A stretch of 64,000 bases of DNA, taken from assembly GCA_027579435.1 (NCBI GenBank), contig JANBPK010000922.1, forward strand, positions 1 to 64,000, given 5' to 3'. Both the position numbers and the translations under genes were made by a program. The notes below the pieces were generated by a model. The model had not been told where the DNA came from and did no database searches. It saw only the letters and a list, made by a program, of their open reading frames with translations. Position 1 is the stretch's first letter. The number at the start of each line of letters is the position of its first letter. This DNA comes from Candolleomyces eurysporus. Its lineage: Eukaryota; Basidiomycota; Agaricomycetes; Agaricales; Psathyrellaceae. Positions 11,659 through 23,260 of the stretch are shown here, piece after piece.

Positions 11659-13509
11659 TCATTGAGATAACCTATAAGGATACGGCTTCTCCACCGACGG
11701 TAGCCTCCAAAAATTACTATTCCCCTGTCTCACCAACCTCCAATACCCATTAAAATCATCGACACACTCCTCCAACACCCCAAATGCTTCCTTTTCCTCC
11801 TCCGGAGTCCCAAAGTCACACTTGATCCCGAAATCCAAACACTCGAGGCGTCGTCCAGACCCATCTCTCCTCTTGATTTCGTCAACAAAAGCGTTTCCGG
11901 CAGACTTTAGCTGCGAGCCTTCGAGTAACAGAGCTTTGAGCGAAGGGAAGGCTGCATCATCTTTGAACACCCTAACAAACTCCCCAACCTCCAAATTCTG
12001 CAACCTGACCATCTCCACCGTCGGACCCATCAAGCCCCGGACGTTCTCCCAAAACACTCGAGGAAGCACCAACAGGTCTCCGCCATGCCGTGCCGCCGCT
12101 CCAACATCCAGCGCTCTCAACCTCGAGAAACCCACACCCGGAAGGCCACCCGTCCCGCCAGCACCAGCGTCCGTCGTGGTCGCGGAAGTGGAATTTGTAG
12201 AAAGTGGGAAATAAGTAGCAATACGTGAAGCCTGATCTTCGTTCTCCAAATATTCCCAATTCTGTAACTCAAAGCTGAGCTCGAGGGACGGTGGAGGGTC
12301 GACAGGGAGGATGTGATACGGTTTGTAGTAAGAATGCGGTGGCGCCGTGACTGAAGAAGGGCTTCCGGTCTCTTGAGATCCTACAGTCCATCCTTGAAGC
12401 CGAATAGGGGACGTCATCTTCTCATGGCGACCTTGAATCTTGAGGTGTGTGAATTCGAGAGGGGTCGAAGAACGAGCTGTGGATAAGGCTTCGAATATAT
12501 CCAAGAAATTGATGTCAATTTGGCCAGGGGAGGGAGCACCTTCTTCGCCATCGTCGCCGAGGTTGTTGGTGGCATTGACTTGCGGATCTTCCGTAAGATC
12601 AAAGTCCATCTCTAGATCCAGGGACACCCTAGCAGTCGGTGGAATCCGCATCGCTCTAAGCACCGCTCGTACAGTCCGAGATGTTCCACCAAGCGAAAGT
12701 TCGGTGAGCTGCGGGAGTTGTAGGAGAGGTCGTTCCCTTGTGATAAGGTTTGGCGCATCGGGTAGGGAGCTGTGAATATGCAGCATCTTCAACGTATTCT
12801 CTTGCGACTGTATCAACTTGTGCACATGGATCCACGACGGAGTCCGCAATTCCGATCCAAAATCGACAATGGAACGCAACTCGAGATGGGTTAAGCTGTC
12901 ATTGCGGTTAAGGAGCACCGAGTCGCTGGAAGGTAAAGCTAGGATGTGCGAAAGCTCCACGCGTCGGAGCTGAGGAGCTTCCCCGTTGAAAATATCATCA
13001 GGAACGGAGCACCGCACGCTGATAGAGAATGACTCTAGCTCTGGCGCCGGGAGCTCTCTGAGTTTTTGGAGGAGGTCTGACGCGACAGAGTCGGCATTGG
13101 AAGTCAACTGCAGACTTCTTAACCGAGGAACGAGCGATACGATGAGATCGACGAGCTGGTCGTTGCTCCCATTGCGACCGTACGTGTTGGGAACGAAAAC
13201 CTCGAGATCTACTACGTGTCCCTTTGTCCTTTCCAGCTGGATTTCGAGGAAGGAAGAGACCTTCTCAGTGAGTTCTTTGATGCGGATAGTGGTCCACAGT
13301 TGTGTGTGGTCGATGGATAGCTCTCGCCAATATCGACAGACGTGGCCGAGGCGGATCCATTCAAGGTTATCTCCGTCGTATACGTGGCCACGACCTCTGC
13401 ACTGTGCTTGGTGAAGCAGGAAGATAGCGCGTAGAATCTCGGGTGGTAGTTGGAAGATTGAAGCTGTTTGCTCCTGGACTTGACTACTCCGATCTGACTG
13501 TTGGTCCAT
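11659..13509 (-). CDS. F-box/LRR-type protein
   Basis: 616 residues from the Met at 13509. The frame is open for 75 more codons upstream (to 13734), but that part has no F-box character and contains a plausible acceptor (tctttag just before the ATG), so it is taken as 5' leader or intron. F-box at residues about 18-65 (FQLPPEILRAIFLLHQ, then HVCRYWRELSIDHTQLW). Irregular leucine-rich segments follow to the end, interrupted by a Thr/Gly/Ala-rich linker around residue 450. It is paralogous to the gene at 9527-11312 (same strand, 350 bp apart) and probably arose by tandem duplication. A role as SCF substrate adaptor is inferred from family. Confidence 0.85.
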   Translation of the reverse strand: MDQQSDRSSQVQEQTASIFQLPPEILRAIFLLHQAQCRGRGHVYDGDNLEWIRLGHVCRYWRELSIDHTQLWTTIRIKELTEKVSSFLEIQLERTKGHVVDLEVFVPNTYGRNGSNDQLVDLIVSLVPRLRSLQLTSNADSVASDLLQKLRELPAPELESFSISVRCSVPDDIFNGEAPQLRRVELSHILALPSSDSVLLNRNDSLTHLELRSIVDFGSELRTPSWIHVHKLIQSQENTLKMLHIHSSLPDAPNLITRERPLLQLPQLTELSLGGTSRTVRAVLRAMRIPPTARVSLDLEMDFDLTEDPQVNATNNLGDDGEEGAPSPGQIDINFLDIFEALSTARSSTPLEFTHLKIQGRHEKMTSPIRLQGWTVGSQETGSPSSVTAPPHSYYKPYHILPVDPPPSLELSFELQNWEYLENEDQASRIATYFPLSTNSTSATTTDAGAGGTGGLPGVGFSRLRALDVGAAARHGGDLLVLPRVFWENVRGLMGPTVEMVRLQNLEVGEFVRVFKDDAAFPSLKALLLEGSQLKSAGNAFVDEIKRRDGSGRRLECLDFGIKCDFGTPEEEKEAFGVLEECVDDFNGYWRLVRQGNSNFWRLPSVEKPYPYRLSQ

Positions 13510-15087
13510 TCGCACTAAAGAAGAGCTGTAGGCATGAAAAAAGGAAGAAATGAGGCATCGCAAACATACACGAAAGTGCTCGTCGAGGGGCAGATGCTGG
13601 TTGCAAGTCAAGGTTGCGAGCGCTCCACTCGATGATCGCGGCACACGAGGTGCCGTCGCAAATGCCGGGCTCGGATAGATCCGATAGCTGGATCTTATCT
13701 TATCAAGAATTCCTTCCCTCATGATCATCATCAAGTGAAAAGGTTCCCCAACCCCAGAAATTTGACTATTGCTTGGTGGGAACGAGAAGGACTTCGATCC
13801 CTAGGTATGGTAGGAAAGTGGAAGTAGAACTACCAGATCTGTAGTGGTGCTTCTCCCATTTCGTTCGATTCCCTTCTTCTGGAAACCCAAGTGACGGTAG
13901 CGATGAAAGAACCACCGTATGTGGTCAACGGAAAAGTAGGGTGATGATCACGAGTGCAGAGATATCTCGTATCATATCAGAACGTTGGGAGTTGCCGCTC
14001 GTCTCTTATGGAAGGAGACAAACAACGCTGCGGACGCAACTTTCGAGGAGACAATAAGATCTGGGTGCCTCGTTACACGGCAGATGTGATTGCTGTGATA
14101 TGTCAGAGTGGTGACGCCAACGAAGACTATCCTTCAAATGTACAAGTGATAGGAACGAAGGTTTGAAGCGCTTAAGGTTGCGTGATGCGTGGATTTCTCC
14201 GCTAGGCTCTCGATACATACGGTCGGACAGTTGGTTAATTTCCGTTGGCGGGATAAAAGTGAAATGAATCGCAAGGGTCCCAGCATGGACGCAGAAGAAA
14301 TGTTAGCACCCAGTGTCACATACCGAGTGTAGTCGTAAAATAGCCGAAATGAATGTGCTGACATGATACGGACTGGGACGAGGATGAATCATACGAGCAG
14401 GCGTGGGTGTACTCCAGCGCCAGTCCAGCGGCAAACCCCCTCCCGGTGATAATAAGGCTCTCAGAGACCGCAGATAACGCCAATTAGGCAGAGCGTAGCA
14501 CCAAGAATAGCCCTGAATAGCCCCAGTGTCAGACACCACCGACTGAATTGGAGGTGGAGATAGCGTAAGGCCATAGACTAGTACCCAGCAGATGCAGAAC
14601 CAGGAGAACCGACATTTAAAGTTAAAGGAGGTCCCATGGCCAGTGGACTGTATAGAGGGATGATGATTGCCGTCAGAATCCAAGAACATATGGGCATGTG
14701 ACAGACAGGGGCGCGTGGTCAGCTGTCCAGAGCCCAGGTCCTCCGCTCCCACCACCGCTGAGCGCACATCTCGCGCCTTCCCCTCCTTCTCTCATCTCCC
14801 ATAGACTTGTTTTCGCCATTGCCTTGCTATATATCCATAGAATTTGTACAACAATTCCAAGACGATCCCCGCAGACGAGCAGCCCAGCAATTAGATCCGA
14901 ACGACCCAGGGACTGGCAAAATTTGAATCTAAAACTCACGAACTGTCTTTATATCGGTATGTTCAAGCCCCACATGCCCTCAGAACCCACCGACTTATCA
15001 AATCTCGCTCGAAACAAGCCCAGAATCAGAACTGTAGAATCTATAAACCAGAGCGGATCCTAGATCCTCCACGAAGCAGCCTACACA
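13510..15087. other. Intergenic, divergent promoters
   Basis: About 1.6 kb between the minus-strand F-box gene and the plus-strand PSP1 gene. Open frames here are short and unconvincing. The part from about 14700 is CT-rich and likely the promoter and 5' leader of the PSP1 gene. Confidence 0.45.
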
Positions 15088-17570
15088 ATGACCGCCATCG
15101 ACCAAGAGTTTGATGAGGTGTACACGCACTTCAGCAGTGCGTACTCGGGAAGATTGGCTGCCCAAAATCTCTACGACGATGACGATCGCAGCAGCAGATT
15201 CCAGGCCTCATCGGTCACCGACACCACAGGTCGAATGTCTCTTCGAGACCGAGCAGCGAGTCAACCCCCTCGCAGCTCAGAACAAGGCTACATGTCATCC
15301 CCATCTTCTCAAAACTTCGTCCCATCCAGCTTGGGCGGTAGTGGAAGTCCGTGGTCTGGCTCCCGTCTCGTGAGTTCCAGCAACCGTGGCCAGCCCATGC
15401 CGATCCGGAGTTCTTCCCTCACTCATAATCAGAACCAGTTTGGTTCTGTTATGAGAGAGCGGGCGTTCCCCTCCACCCTTGAAGACGACGAGCCGGAAGA
15501 TTACGACGACACATATGACGAACATTTTGTGCCTCCCTCACTCTCTCGCGGGAGATCGTATGGTCAAGACTACAGTCGCAGCAGGTCCCAATCCCTCGCC
15601 AACACACGTCCGGGACCTGTTGGAAGCCCATACACAGGTGGATCGGCGATGCAAAGCTGGAACGATTCGTACCTTTCCAGCCATACTAATAATACCCACT
15701 CTAACCCACTCAACATCTCAACGGGAGGAAGAGGGTACGAGGGTCTTCAACCATCGGGCACAAGCCGCTATGGTTCGCTCGGCACATTGGCGCGATCCCC
15801 ATCCAACAACATATCTTCGTCGCCGTCGCCTGGAGGCCTTGTCGGGAACGGCTACTCCAGGCATGGACCAGCTGCAGATGGCTCAAATATGAGTCCGTTC
15901 AGGAGGGATGTCGGGCAAATTCTGCTCGACGATGGCCCGTTCCGCGAGCTCTGGGCCGGTATGAACCCGCCTCGTGACGAAAGTGGGGGAGGAGGCGGGA
16001 GTGGCACCACTAGCAGGCGCCACAGTGTCAGTGTTGTCCAACCCCGACGGGGTATCGTTCAGGGTTTCAACGCACCTGATGCACCTGGGAACGAGTCCCC
16101 TGAGAAGACTTCTCGACCAGCCTTTACGACGTATGGCCGTGGAGGGCTCGTATTGTCCGACGACGATCTCCTGTCCGATCTTGCAATGATGAACATCAGC
16201 AAGAACGAACCACCGGCCCCCTCTTCTTCGCATCACCATCCTGTTAGCCAGCCTGCGTCGTTGCCCATTTACGCTCCACTCTCCCGCAGCCCTCCTTCGA
16301 AGGACTTGTTCCAGCCCATGATCAATGTCCCAGCAAGCAGCTACAGCGCATCTCGGACCATAGCGACTCCCAGCGATGGCGGATTGTCCGCAGGTGGAAA
16401 CCACAGCCCCACAGCGCGCACCAGTGGGGCTTTCGACAACGATCCCGCGTCTCAATACTTCAGTTCTGCTACCAAGCAGCAGAACGTCGACTTGAACGCC
16501 CGGTACGCCTCCAACTACGGGATTCAACCTACCACCTCGGGTCAACAAACTCCAAACGCGCTGTCGAGCAATGCCGGTAACACCACGCCCACTGGTCTCA
16601 GCCTCAATCCGCAGTACACGAGGGCTAGGGCGCCGTCGTATTCCAGTCAAAGTGGGGCTGTGACCTCTCCGATTTCACCTAACGGAACTCGCCTTATCAA
16701 TCCTCAACAACAACCTTACTACCCCCAAGCCATCCAGCGACGTACGTCGGATGCCGCTCAGCATCCTCACCATCATCAACAACAGGGCTCCGCTTCTCAA
16801 CACCAGCAAGGGCAACAACAACAGCAGAACCTCAACGAGCTGGGTAAAGGCGTACCCCTCTCCTCGGTCCCAGCCACATGCCCGCTCTTCATCGTCGAGT
16901 TCAAAGCCGGGAGGACGGACTTATTCTACCTCACCGACTTGTCACACGATATTAAAGTGGGTGACTTGGTGATTGTGGAAGCGGATCGAGGCAAGGATTT
17001 GGGAAAGGTTGTGAATGATACGATTACGCTCGGGGAGGTGGAGGCGTTCCAGAAGCAGCAAATTGAGAAGGCGCTGGCTGCGGCGGGGTATGGTAGTCAC
17101 AATGACCAGCCTACGAGCCCCGGAGGACAACAACCCCCCCCAGGCGTCGAAGAAGGAGATCAGCCCGAAGATGATTTATGGGAAGGCGTCTGCGGCGGAT
17201 ACTCAGTGCGTCTTTTCTCATTTTGCTTTCTTTTGCTTGGTTTTGATTAACGTTCACCAATAGGGTTTTGACGTCGAAATTGGCGGACGAGCTAAAGGCG
17301 CTGCAGCTCTGCCAGAGTAAGGTCCGGGCGAAGAAGTTGCCGATGGAGGTTATCGATGCCGAGTACCAGTGGGATCGTCGAAAGCTCACGTTCTACTTCA
17401 TTGCGGAGAAGAGGATTGATTTCAGGGAGCTTGTGAGGGAGTTGTTCAGGTTCGTTTTCTCTAACTATCGTCTATCATTGGTGGATTCTGATGTTACTTT
17501 TACTTATAGGCTCTACAAGACGAGAATTTGGATGGCTTCTCTTCAAGGCCCGAATGGATTCGACCAGTAG
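15088..17570 (+). CDS. PSP1-domain protein
   Basis: Three exons (15088-17205, 17264-17449, 17510-17570), 787 residues if one C of the 8-C run at 17134-17141 is removed. The first ~570 residues are disordered, rich in Ser, Pro, Gly and Asn, with a His/Gln-rich tract near residue 560. The PSP1 C-terminal domain follows. It starts at FIVEFKAGRTDLFYL and includes VGDLVIVEADRGKDLGKV. In the corrected frame it runs through SPKMIYGKASAADTQ and VIDAEYQWDRRKLTFYF to RIDFRELVRELFR and RIWM. The family includes yeast Psp1, a suppressor of DNA polymerase mutations linked to mRNA decay factors. The exact role is unknown. Uncorrected, the frame runs off the conserved domain before the first intron. Confidence 0.9.
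17134..17141. other. 8-C run, probably one base too long
   Basis: Frame upstream matches PSP1 N-domain; the conserved continuation (QASKKEISPKMIYG) is in the +1 frame starting at the end of the run. Removing one C joins them and makes the whole CDS 788 codons. Confidence 0.8.
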
Positions 17571-18270
17571 GCTCGACCACCTCAGCGACCCTCTTCCTCC
17601 GCCCACCATTCAGCAGCGCTCTGTCTGGCTGTCTGGCTTTCTATCTATCCGAAATCGTTCCCTTTTTTTTCCCTATCTTTGTAATTTCCCAACACACCCA
17701 CACCATGCCCTCCTCGCTCGCTTGGATCATGAAAAAGAAAGATGTAATGCTTAATTGAAGTCTTATCACGNCCCCCCTTTTCCTANTATCTATTTTCCCC
17801 TGATTTTTTGTCCTCCGTATAATGTTCCTTCTCTCTCTCTCTCTCCTCTCGCTTCTTGCCACAGAACTAGATATGCAAAACTTTTATCTCCTCTTCTCTT
17901 CTGGTCCTGCCTACTACTACCAGCATGTAGTTGTACCCGGTATCTGTTCGGTATGTATTCAAGTGTTGTATATGTGTCGTGTCGTTTTCGCCAGGGACAT
18001 CTCATTTGTACGATCGACGCGACGAGTTCTCTTTAACTCCAGATATCTGATATATCTCCTTTTCTTGTGCTGTGTTTACTGTTACATTGTTGTGTTGTTT
18101 TCCAACTCGAAATTGTATAACAGACATATTTATTCTTTAACCCTTCGAGGGCTCAGGAAGGCGAAGTGCTGCGGGATCCGCTCCAAGTCTCATAAGGTAG
18201 AATTCGGATAGCTGAGAGACGAGGAGTAGGTATACACACATGATTTACATTGGTATATGTACACAGGAGT
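17571..18270. other. Convergent intergenic region, CT-rich
   Basis: Lies between the 3' ends of the PSP1 and dehydrogenase genes. Contains a CT microsatellite around 17830-17852 and two Ns (17771, 17786). No gene seen; 3' UTRs expected. Confidence 0.6.
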
Positions 18271-19455
18271 TTAGATACCAACACCACCAGTAACTTCGAG
18301 AGTGTGTCCCGACACGTACGAAGCCAAAGGCGACGCAAGGAACAACACACTCCCAGCCGCATCTTCCACAGTTCCACCCCGTCTGAGAGGAATACCGGCG
18401 TACACCTTCTCATCCGCCGTCTCCGGTCTGGCAGCACCCGGCACACCAAGTGCTACCTTCTTCCCATCGACCTCGATAGTTTCCCCTCCCTCCTTGGGCG
18501 CCGTCAACCTCGTATGGATCAACCCAAATGCGATGGTATTAGCCCTAACACCAAACGGACCCCACTCCTTCGCAATCGTCTTGCTAAGACCGATTACAGC
18601 TGCTTTGGCTGCGGCGTAGTTGGCTTGACCGACGTTTCCGTGCAAGCCAGAGGTGGAGGAGACGTTGATGATAGAGCGGTTTTCGCGTTGGTCGCCTTTG
18701 ACGCGGAAGTAAGGGGCCGCTTGGCGGATTAGGCGGAAGGGGGCGCGGACGTGGATTTTGAGGATGACATCGAAGGCGTCGTCNGGGGGTAGTGTGGAGC
18801 ATCTTGTCGTAGGTGAAACCGGCTATTAGACGAGGGAGGGTTAGTTCAGTCCAGTCCGGCGAGTCGGGAGTGAGGGAAGGAAAACGTACCGTTGTTCACA
18901 ATGTGGTTGATCTTGCCGTATTTACTTAGGGGTAAGGATGTCAGTTGAGACAGGCAGAAGGAAGTATAGAGTGGTACTCACGCGACGGTAGCATCAACGA
19001 TTTGCTTGGGGAAGTTATCTGCCCCGACGTCACCAGCAACGGAGAGAACATCGCCACCAACGGCCTTGATCTCAGCCTCAACGCCTTCGAGACGCTTAGC
19101 ATCGATACTACACAGGGGGACATACGATAGTTAGCAAGTAAACTCAGGGGTCAAAGCAAGCAGAAGGTCCTTACTCGCTAATGACGACTTTGGCACCTTC
19201 CTTAGCGAAAAGGAGTGCAGTAGCTTTGCCGATACCCTGTGAAGTGGGTCATAATTAAGCATCTCTCAGTCAGAGATCCGACAAATGGGGGCATACCTGG
19301 CCAGCACCTGCGAAAACCAGTCAGCTTTCCAACATACTGAACAAAAGAGTCGTCGTCCGACACATACCGGTAATAATGGCGACCTCGCCAGCCAGCAAAC
19401 CCCGGCCGTAGGCGTTGGAGATGTGACCAGAAACTTGGGAAAGTCGGTTAGCCAT
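18271..19455 (-). CDS. Short-chain dehydrogenase/reductase, FabG-like
   Basis: Six exons (19368-19455, 19297-19307, 19175-19236, 18982-19107, 18890-18924, 18271-18822), 290 residues when the N at 18784 is dropped. Rossmann motif ITGAGQGIGKATA at about residue 28, NNAG at about residue 105, catalytic Ser in NVSSTSG and the YxxxK pair in NYAAAKAA. The C-terminus TGGVGI is typical of classical SDRs, as in 3-oxoacyl-ACP reductases. Reaction: NAD(P)H-dependent carbonyl/alcohol conversion, substrate not determinable. An 11-nt microexon codes the core of the coenzyme-binding motif. A long insertion (KEGGETIEVDGKKVALG) after the active site lies in the substrate-binding region. Confidence 0.92.
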
Positions 19456-19748
19456 TACGAAGATATTCTTCTTAAAGAGTTGGTCGGTGTTATGTAGATG
19501 GAAATGTCCAGCAGAGACGAAGGTAGACCGGAAGTCCTTATTTATGGTCGAGGAGAGCCGGAACCATGATTGGATTGGGTGCCCGTGGAGTAACCGGATT
19601 GATTGAAGCCGACCGGATGCGGGAATCATATGGACCGGCGGCTGATCACGTGTCGGGTTGGCGGACGACGCGACGCGTTCATACCGAAAGGTGAGCTTCG
19701 TCTTTCTGGTCGTCCTCCTCTTCGTCTACGTGCTCGGGTCTTGCTAGA

Positions 19749-19979
19749 TTACAGTCGTTTGCATAATAATTTGCAGTCGCTGTCAACTAATTTTTGCGTG
19801 CGGAGCAGAAAATGTGACGCCATGACGTATAATGTCACGGTTCAGCTGCTCACATAGACCGCTTGACGAGCATTTCAACCAGCGCATCCAAATTTGGCGG
19901 CATGACCGTTGCTGACAGCTGTCACAACTCACCTTGCAAAGCAAAAAACTACTGCAAGTTATTATGCAAACGACTGTAA
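19749..19979. mobile_element. MITE-like element with 29-bp terminal inverted repeats
   Basis: The left end (19749-19777) starts ttacagtcgtttgcataata. The right end (19951-19979) is its reverse complement with one mismatch in 29. The element is 231 bp and has no coding capacity. No clear target-site duplication is visible at the edges. A diverged single end with the same core sits near 23487-23512. Confidence 0.65.
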
Positions 19980-20458
19980 GCCCTCAATTCGCATCCCCCT
20001 TTGACCGCTTAACTTCTGTAAGCAACTGGGGGATTCTCTAGAAACCACCTTAGGAGCTATTGACGTGCTTTTGGCGTCCATCCGTAAGCAAGTTAATACC
20101 CACAGTACCCCTATGCAATGCAAGCACCTCAAAGCCACTTGGCTCATAAATCTAGTTCCGAGAATATTTGGAAGTGTCCAAACTTGGAGATGACTCCTGT
20201 CGATTCAACTAGGTTTACCCAAGACGGCGTTCATTTGGGTATAGTGAAGGCGAGGAGGTCAGCTGATTGTGTCTTGGCCAGGTCCTGACCATCTCATTTG
20301 AAAGCCGGAGCCGGATAGACGATCGATGGCACCATCAAATGTTGGCCGATCGCTTGACCCTTGTCACGGACGTAGGTCAAGCACCTGCTACAACTGTCCT
20401 TCCAAACTCGTTCTAACAAAGAATTGAACAGACTGACTACTGCTAATCACTTGGTTCC
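19980..20458. other. Upstream region of F-box copy 1
   Basis: No gene seen. It directly follows the inverted-repeat element and should hold the promoter of the plus-strand F-box gene. Confidence 0.5.
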
Positions 20459-22111
20459 ATGATGCTGTCTCGGTCCAACAGCAATCAAGCCGTCGAACAA
20501 CCGTCAATCGCCCAAATTCCACCAGAAATCCTATCCGCCATATTCCTGCTTCACCAGTCAACTTGCCGGGACTCAGGGGACGAATTGAAACCATGGGCTA
20601 ATGAGCCTCAATGGATATCTGTTGCGCAAGTGTGCCAGGCCTGGCGAGAAACAGCCCTGGGTTGCGCCGAACTATGGTCCTCAATTGAGGTGCCAGGGTG
20701 CCGAAACCGGTCCACCGCTTTCCAAGACATGCAGCTGGAACGATCCCAAGGGCGCTTCCTCACCGTTAACTCTTTTCTCCTATATCGGGCGGAGAAAGGG
20801 GCCAACCAGCACGTCGTCCGGACTGTGATGTCCCTCATCCCACGGCTGAGGGTGCTCAGAGTAGTGGGTAATGACTATGGGACTTTGAAGACGTTGCTGG
20901 ATCGTTTCACCTCCTTTCCGGAACTTGTCTCACTGGGAGTGAGAAACGATGATATGCTCCCTATGAGCATTCCAGGAAATGCACCAAGGCTACAGCTCTT
21001 GCAACTCGTTGGCAATGTACAGATGCCGTTTCCCAACGGTGGCAAGAACTTAACGCACTTTCGATTGGACACCAGCAGGGCACGCTCCTCGTTTCCATGG
21101 GCTGATCTTCGCGAGGTGTTGCGACCATTACAAAACACTTTAAAGACGCTGGCTCTTGATCTCTTCCTCCAGGGTATCCCAGGCGCTTTCGATCATCACC
21201 CTCCCCTCCACTTTTCCCATTTAGAAGAGCTGGCTCTTTGTCAACCTCCCGATGACATGTGCCGACTACTCGGAAGTATACGCGTACCATCCTCCGCAAG
21301 GCTGGATTTACAGAACGGGTATGGCCAAGGACCTAACAATTGGGGCTTCCGGAAAATCCTCTCTGCGGTCTCAACGTTCTGCTTCCCCGAGATCTGCCCT
21401 CAGCTACACCACCTATCGCTCTATCTCGAATGCCAAAGGATGGTTCCAGTAGGAGAAGTTCGAATCAAAGGATGGAGAGACCAGTCGATGTGCTTCAATC
21501 GCGACTGGGACTTCCTTACCGAACCACCATCCATCATTCTCGGGCAGCGACACGTTTTATATGCAGATATCGACCGTGTTCTATCGCTCTCGGTCGATGA
21601 TGGGATATGGGGGATTCCCGGGTATTCGATCTCCGAACTCGAAAACCTAGAGTTGATATTTGATGAGGGTTGGCGCCAAGGACCGCAATTCCTGTGGGAT
21701 ACCTTTGCACAATTATCGAAGCTCAAGAACATTCGTATTCGGAAGTCTATTCCGGGTGGCCTCCTAATTTCGCTTGAGAAAGACTCAGACTCCATCAAGC
21801 GTATATTGGAGGGCAACCTGAAGGACGTTGCACCCGGCGAGAACAACAATTCATCCCCAGGCCAGCTGCCACAATTCGAACGTGGTTTCACTGCACTCCG
21901 TTCGATTACATTCGAGAACGTCAAATTTTATCGAAGGCCAGAGGACGACCCTTCTACCACGACGATCGGTCAGCTACTGGACAATCTCCGCCTTCGTCAT
22001 GAACTGGGACGCCCTCTCGAGCGTTTGGAGTTACGGGGCTGTCAGGGTGTTCGAGCAGCGGAATTAGGAGAGTTGGCACAGTATGTGTCAGAGTTAGAGA
22101 AGTGGGTTTGA
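20459..22111 (+). CDS. F-box/LRR-type protein, tandem copy 1
   Basis: Uninterrupted 550-residue frame with no intron needed. F-box at residues about 19-75 (IPPEILSAIFLLHQ, then VAQVCQAWRETAL and LWSSIEV). Then irregular leucine-rich segments, ending GVRAAELGELAQYVSELEKWV. It is the most complete of three direct copies (with 22570-23260 and 23800-25411). A function as substrate receptor of an SCF ubiquitin ligase is inferred from family. The first of two adjacent Met codons is used. Confidence 0.9.
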   Translation: MMLSRSNSNQAVEQPSIAQIPPEILSAIFLLHQSTCRDSGDELKPWANEPQWISVAQVCQAWRETALGCAELWSSIEVPGCRNRSTAFQDMQLERSQGRFLTVNSFLLYRAEKGANQHVVRTVMSLIPRLRVLRVVGNDYGTLKTLLDRFTSFPELVSLGVRNDDMLPMSIPGNAPRLQLLQLVGNVQMPFPNGGKNLTHFRLDTSRARSSFPWADLREVLRPLQNTLKTLALDLFLQGIPGAFDHHPPLHFSHLEELALCQPPDDMCRLLGSIRVPSSARLDLQNGYGQGPNNWGFRKILSAVSTFCFPEICPQLHHLSLYLECQRMVPVGEVRIKGWRDQSMCFNRDWDFLTEPPSIILGQRHVLYADIDRVLSLSVDDGIWGIPGYSISELENLELIFDEGWRQGPQFLWDTFAQLSKLKNIRIRKSIPGGLLISLEKDSDSIKRILEGNLKDVAPGENNNSSPGQLPQFERGFTALRSITFENVKFYRRPEDDPSTTTIGQLLDNLRLRHELGRPLERLELRGCQGVRAAELGELAQYVSELEKWV

Positions 22112-22439
22112 ATATGTGCTTCCAGTACTTTTCCAGCTGACTTTGGCGTTTGAAGCCTGCCCACTGAGGCCCGAGGTTGACATCCCTCGAATGAGGTACG
22201 AGACATCGGTGAGACAAATGATGGATGGAAAGGATGAATATGAAGGCAAGAGATGGCCACCATATTTCCAACAATAATAGATCTCTATTGCCTGTAGTAA
22301 GACCGGTGACCATCCGGCCTCGGGTATTGCGATGGTATCGATCGATGCGATGAGGACTCTTTCAAAGTTGAATATCTTATCTAATCTCTCGCGTGTCCCA
22401 AACTTGGGGGTTCGTGCGGTTGCCACATCTAAATGAGGT

Positions 22440-22620
22440 CATTTTCAACGCGCTCTACAACGAACGGCGAAACGTGAGCTGAGCAGATTTCCAGGGATAT
22501 ACCCACATTGCGGTGCATGGAACCATGGTACACCTACTGCCGGCCTCTACTTCGACTGCCTAAGTTTCTATGTCAAACGGAGATCCAGCTCGAATTATCT
22601 CGAGCTCGGAGCAGTCAACA
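22440..22620 (+). repeat. Duplicated upstream segment of F-box copies 2 and 3
   Basis: Aligns with 23620-23800: shared blocks include gcgaaacgtgag(c/t)tgagcaga, 'cacctactg.cggcctc' and tcaaacggagatccagctcg. The duplication unit therefore included the promoter, not only the coding region. Confidence 0.75.
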
Positions 22621-23260
22621 TGTCCAGTCGCACCAGAAATCCTATCCCCCATATTCCCGCTTCATCAGTCAATCTGTCGGGAGTTCAAGCCTTGGGCCAA
22701 GGAACCTCAATGGATAGCCACCGTCCAAGTGTGCCAGGCCTGGCATAAAACCGCTCTGAGCCTCCCAGAACTCTGGCGCTCAATCGAGCTGTCAGGACAG
22801 CGAAAAGCGGTCCACCGCTTTTCAAGATATGCAAAGAGAACGATCCCAAGGTCAATTACTCACCGTAAACTGTTTTTTCCGATACAAAGAGGAGAAAGCG
22901 GCCGGCCCACTGAATACGCTATAGAAACCGTGCTGTCGTTCACTTCACGGCTGAAGGTGCTCAAACTAGTTGGTTATCATAACGAGCCGTCAGGGACGCT
23001 CCTGGACCGTTTCAAATCCTCTCCTAAACTCGTCTCACTGACAGTGAATTGCAACGTCGATTACTCCCTGAACCTGCTTCCAGGTGATGGAGCACCAAGG
23101 CTATAGCCTTTGCACCTTGTCGGGGCTTTGCAGATGCCAAAGCTGTCTGGTAGCAATGGTTCAACCCATTCGCCCGAGCGGCGGCGGGATGTGCTCCTCT
23201 GTTCCATGGCTTGAACTTTGTGATGCACTGCTACCATTACAGGATGGTAGTTTTTTCTCT
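22570..23260 (+). pseudogene. Truncated F-box pseudogene, tandem copy 2
   Basis: Closest to the copy at 23800. The ATG homologous to that gene's start (about 22619) is out of frame because of a small deletion just after it. Within the body a +1 shift (extra base near 22803) and a later compensating change garble about 35 residues (RKAVHRFSRYAKRT in place of RNRSTAFQDMQLER). The Gln codon after GAPRL has become TAG. Similarity stops near 23250, so about two thirds of the gene is missing. No homopolymer N is involved, so this decay looks real. Confidence 0.88.

Noticed and set aside
14303..14767. 154-codon minus-strand frame
   Set aside because: No domain, lies in the PSP1 promoter, and composition does not resemble the real genes.
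15883..16650. 255-codon minus-strand frame
   Set aside because: Shadow of the Ser/Pro-rich PSP1 N-domain on the opposite strand.
17111..17250. A frameshift or extra intron in the PSP1 gene
   Set aside because: The 8-C run explains the shift with one base and fits the error pattern elsewhere.
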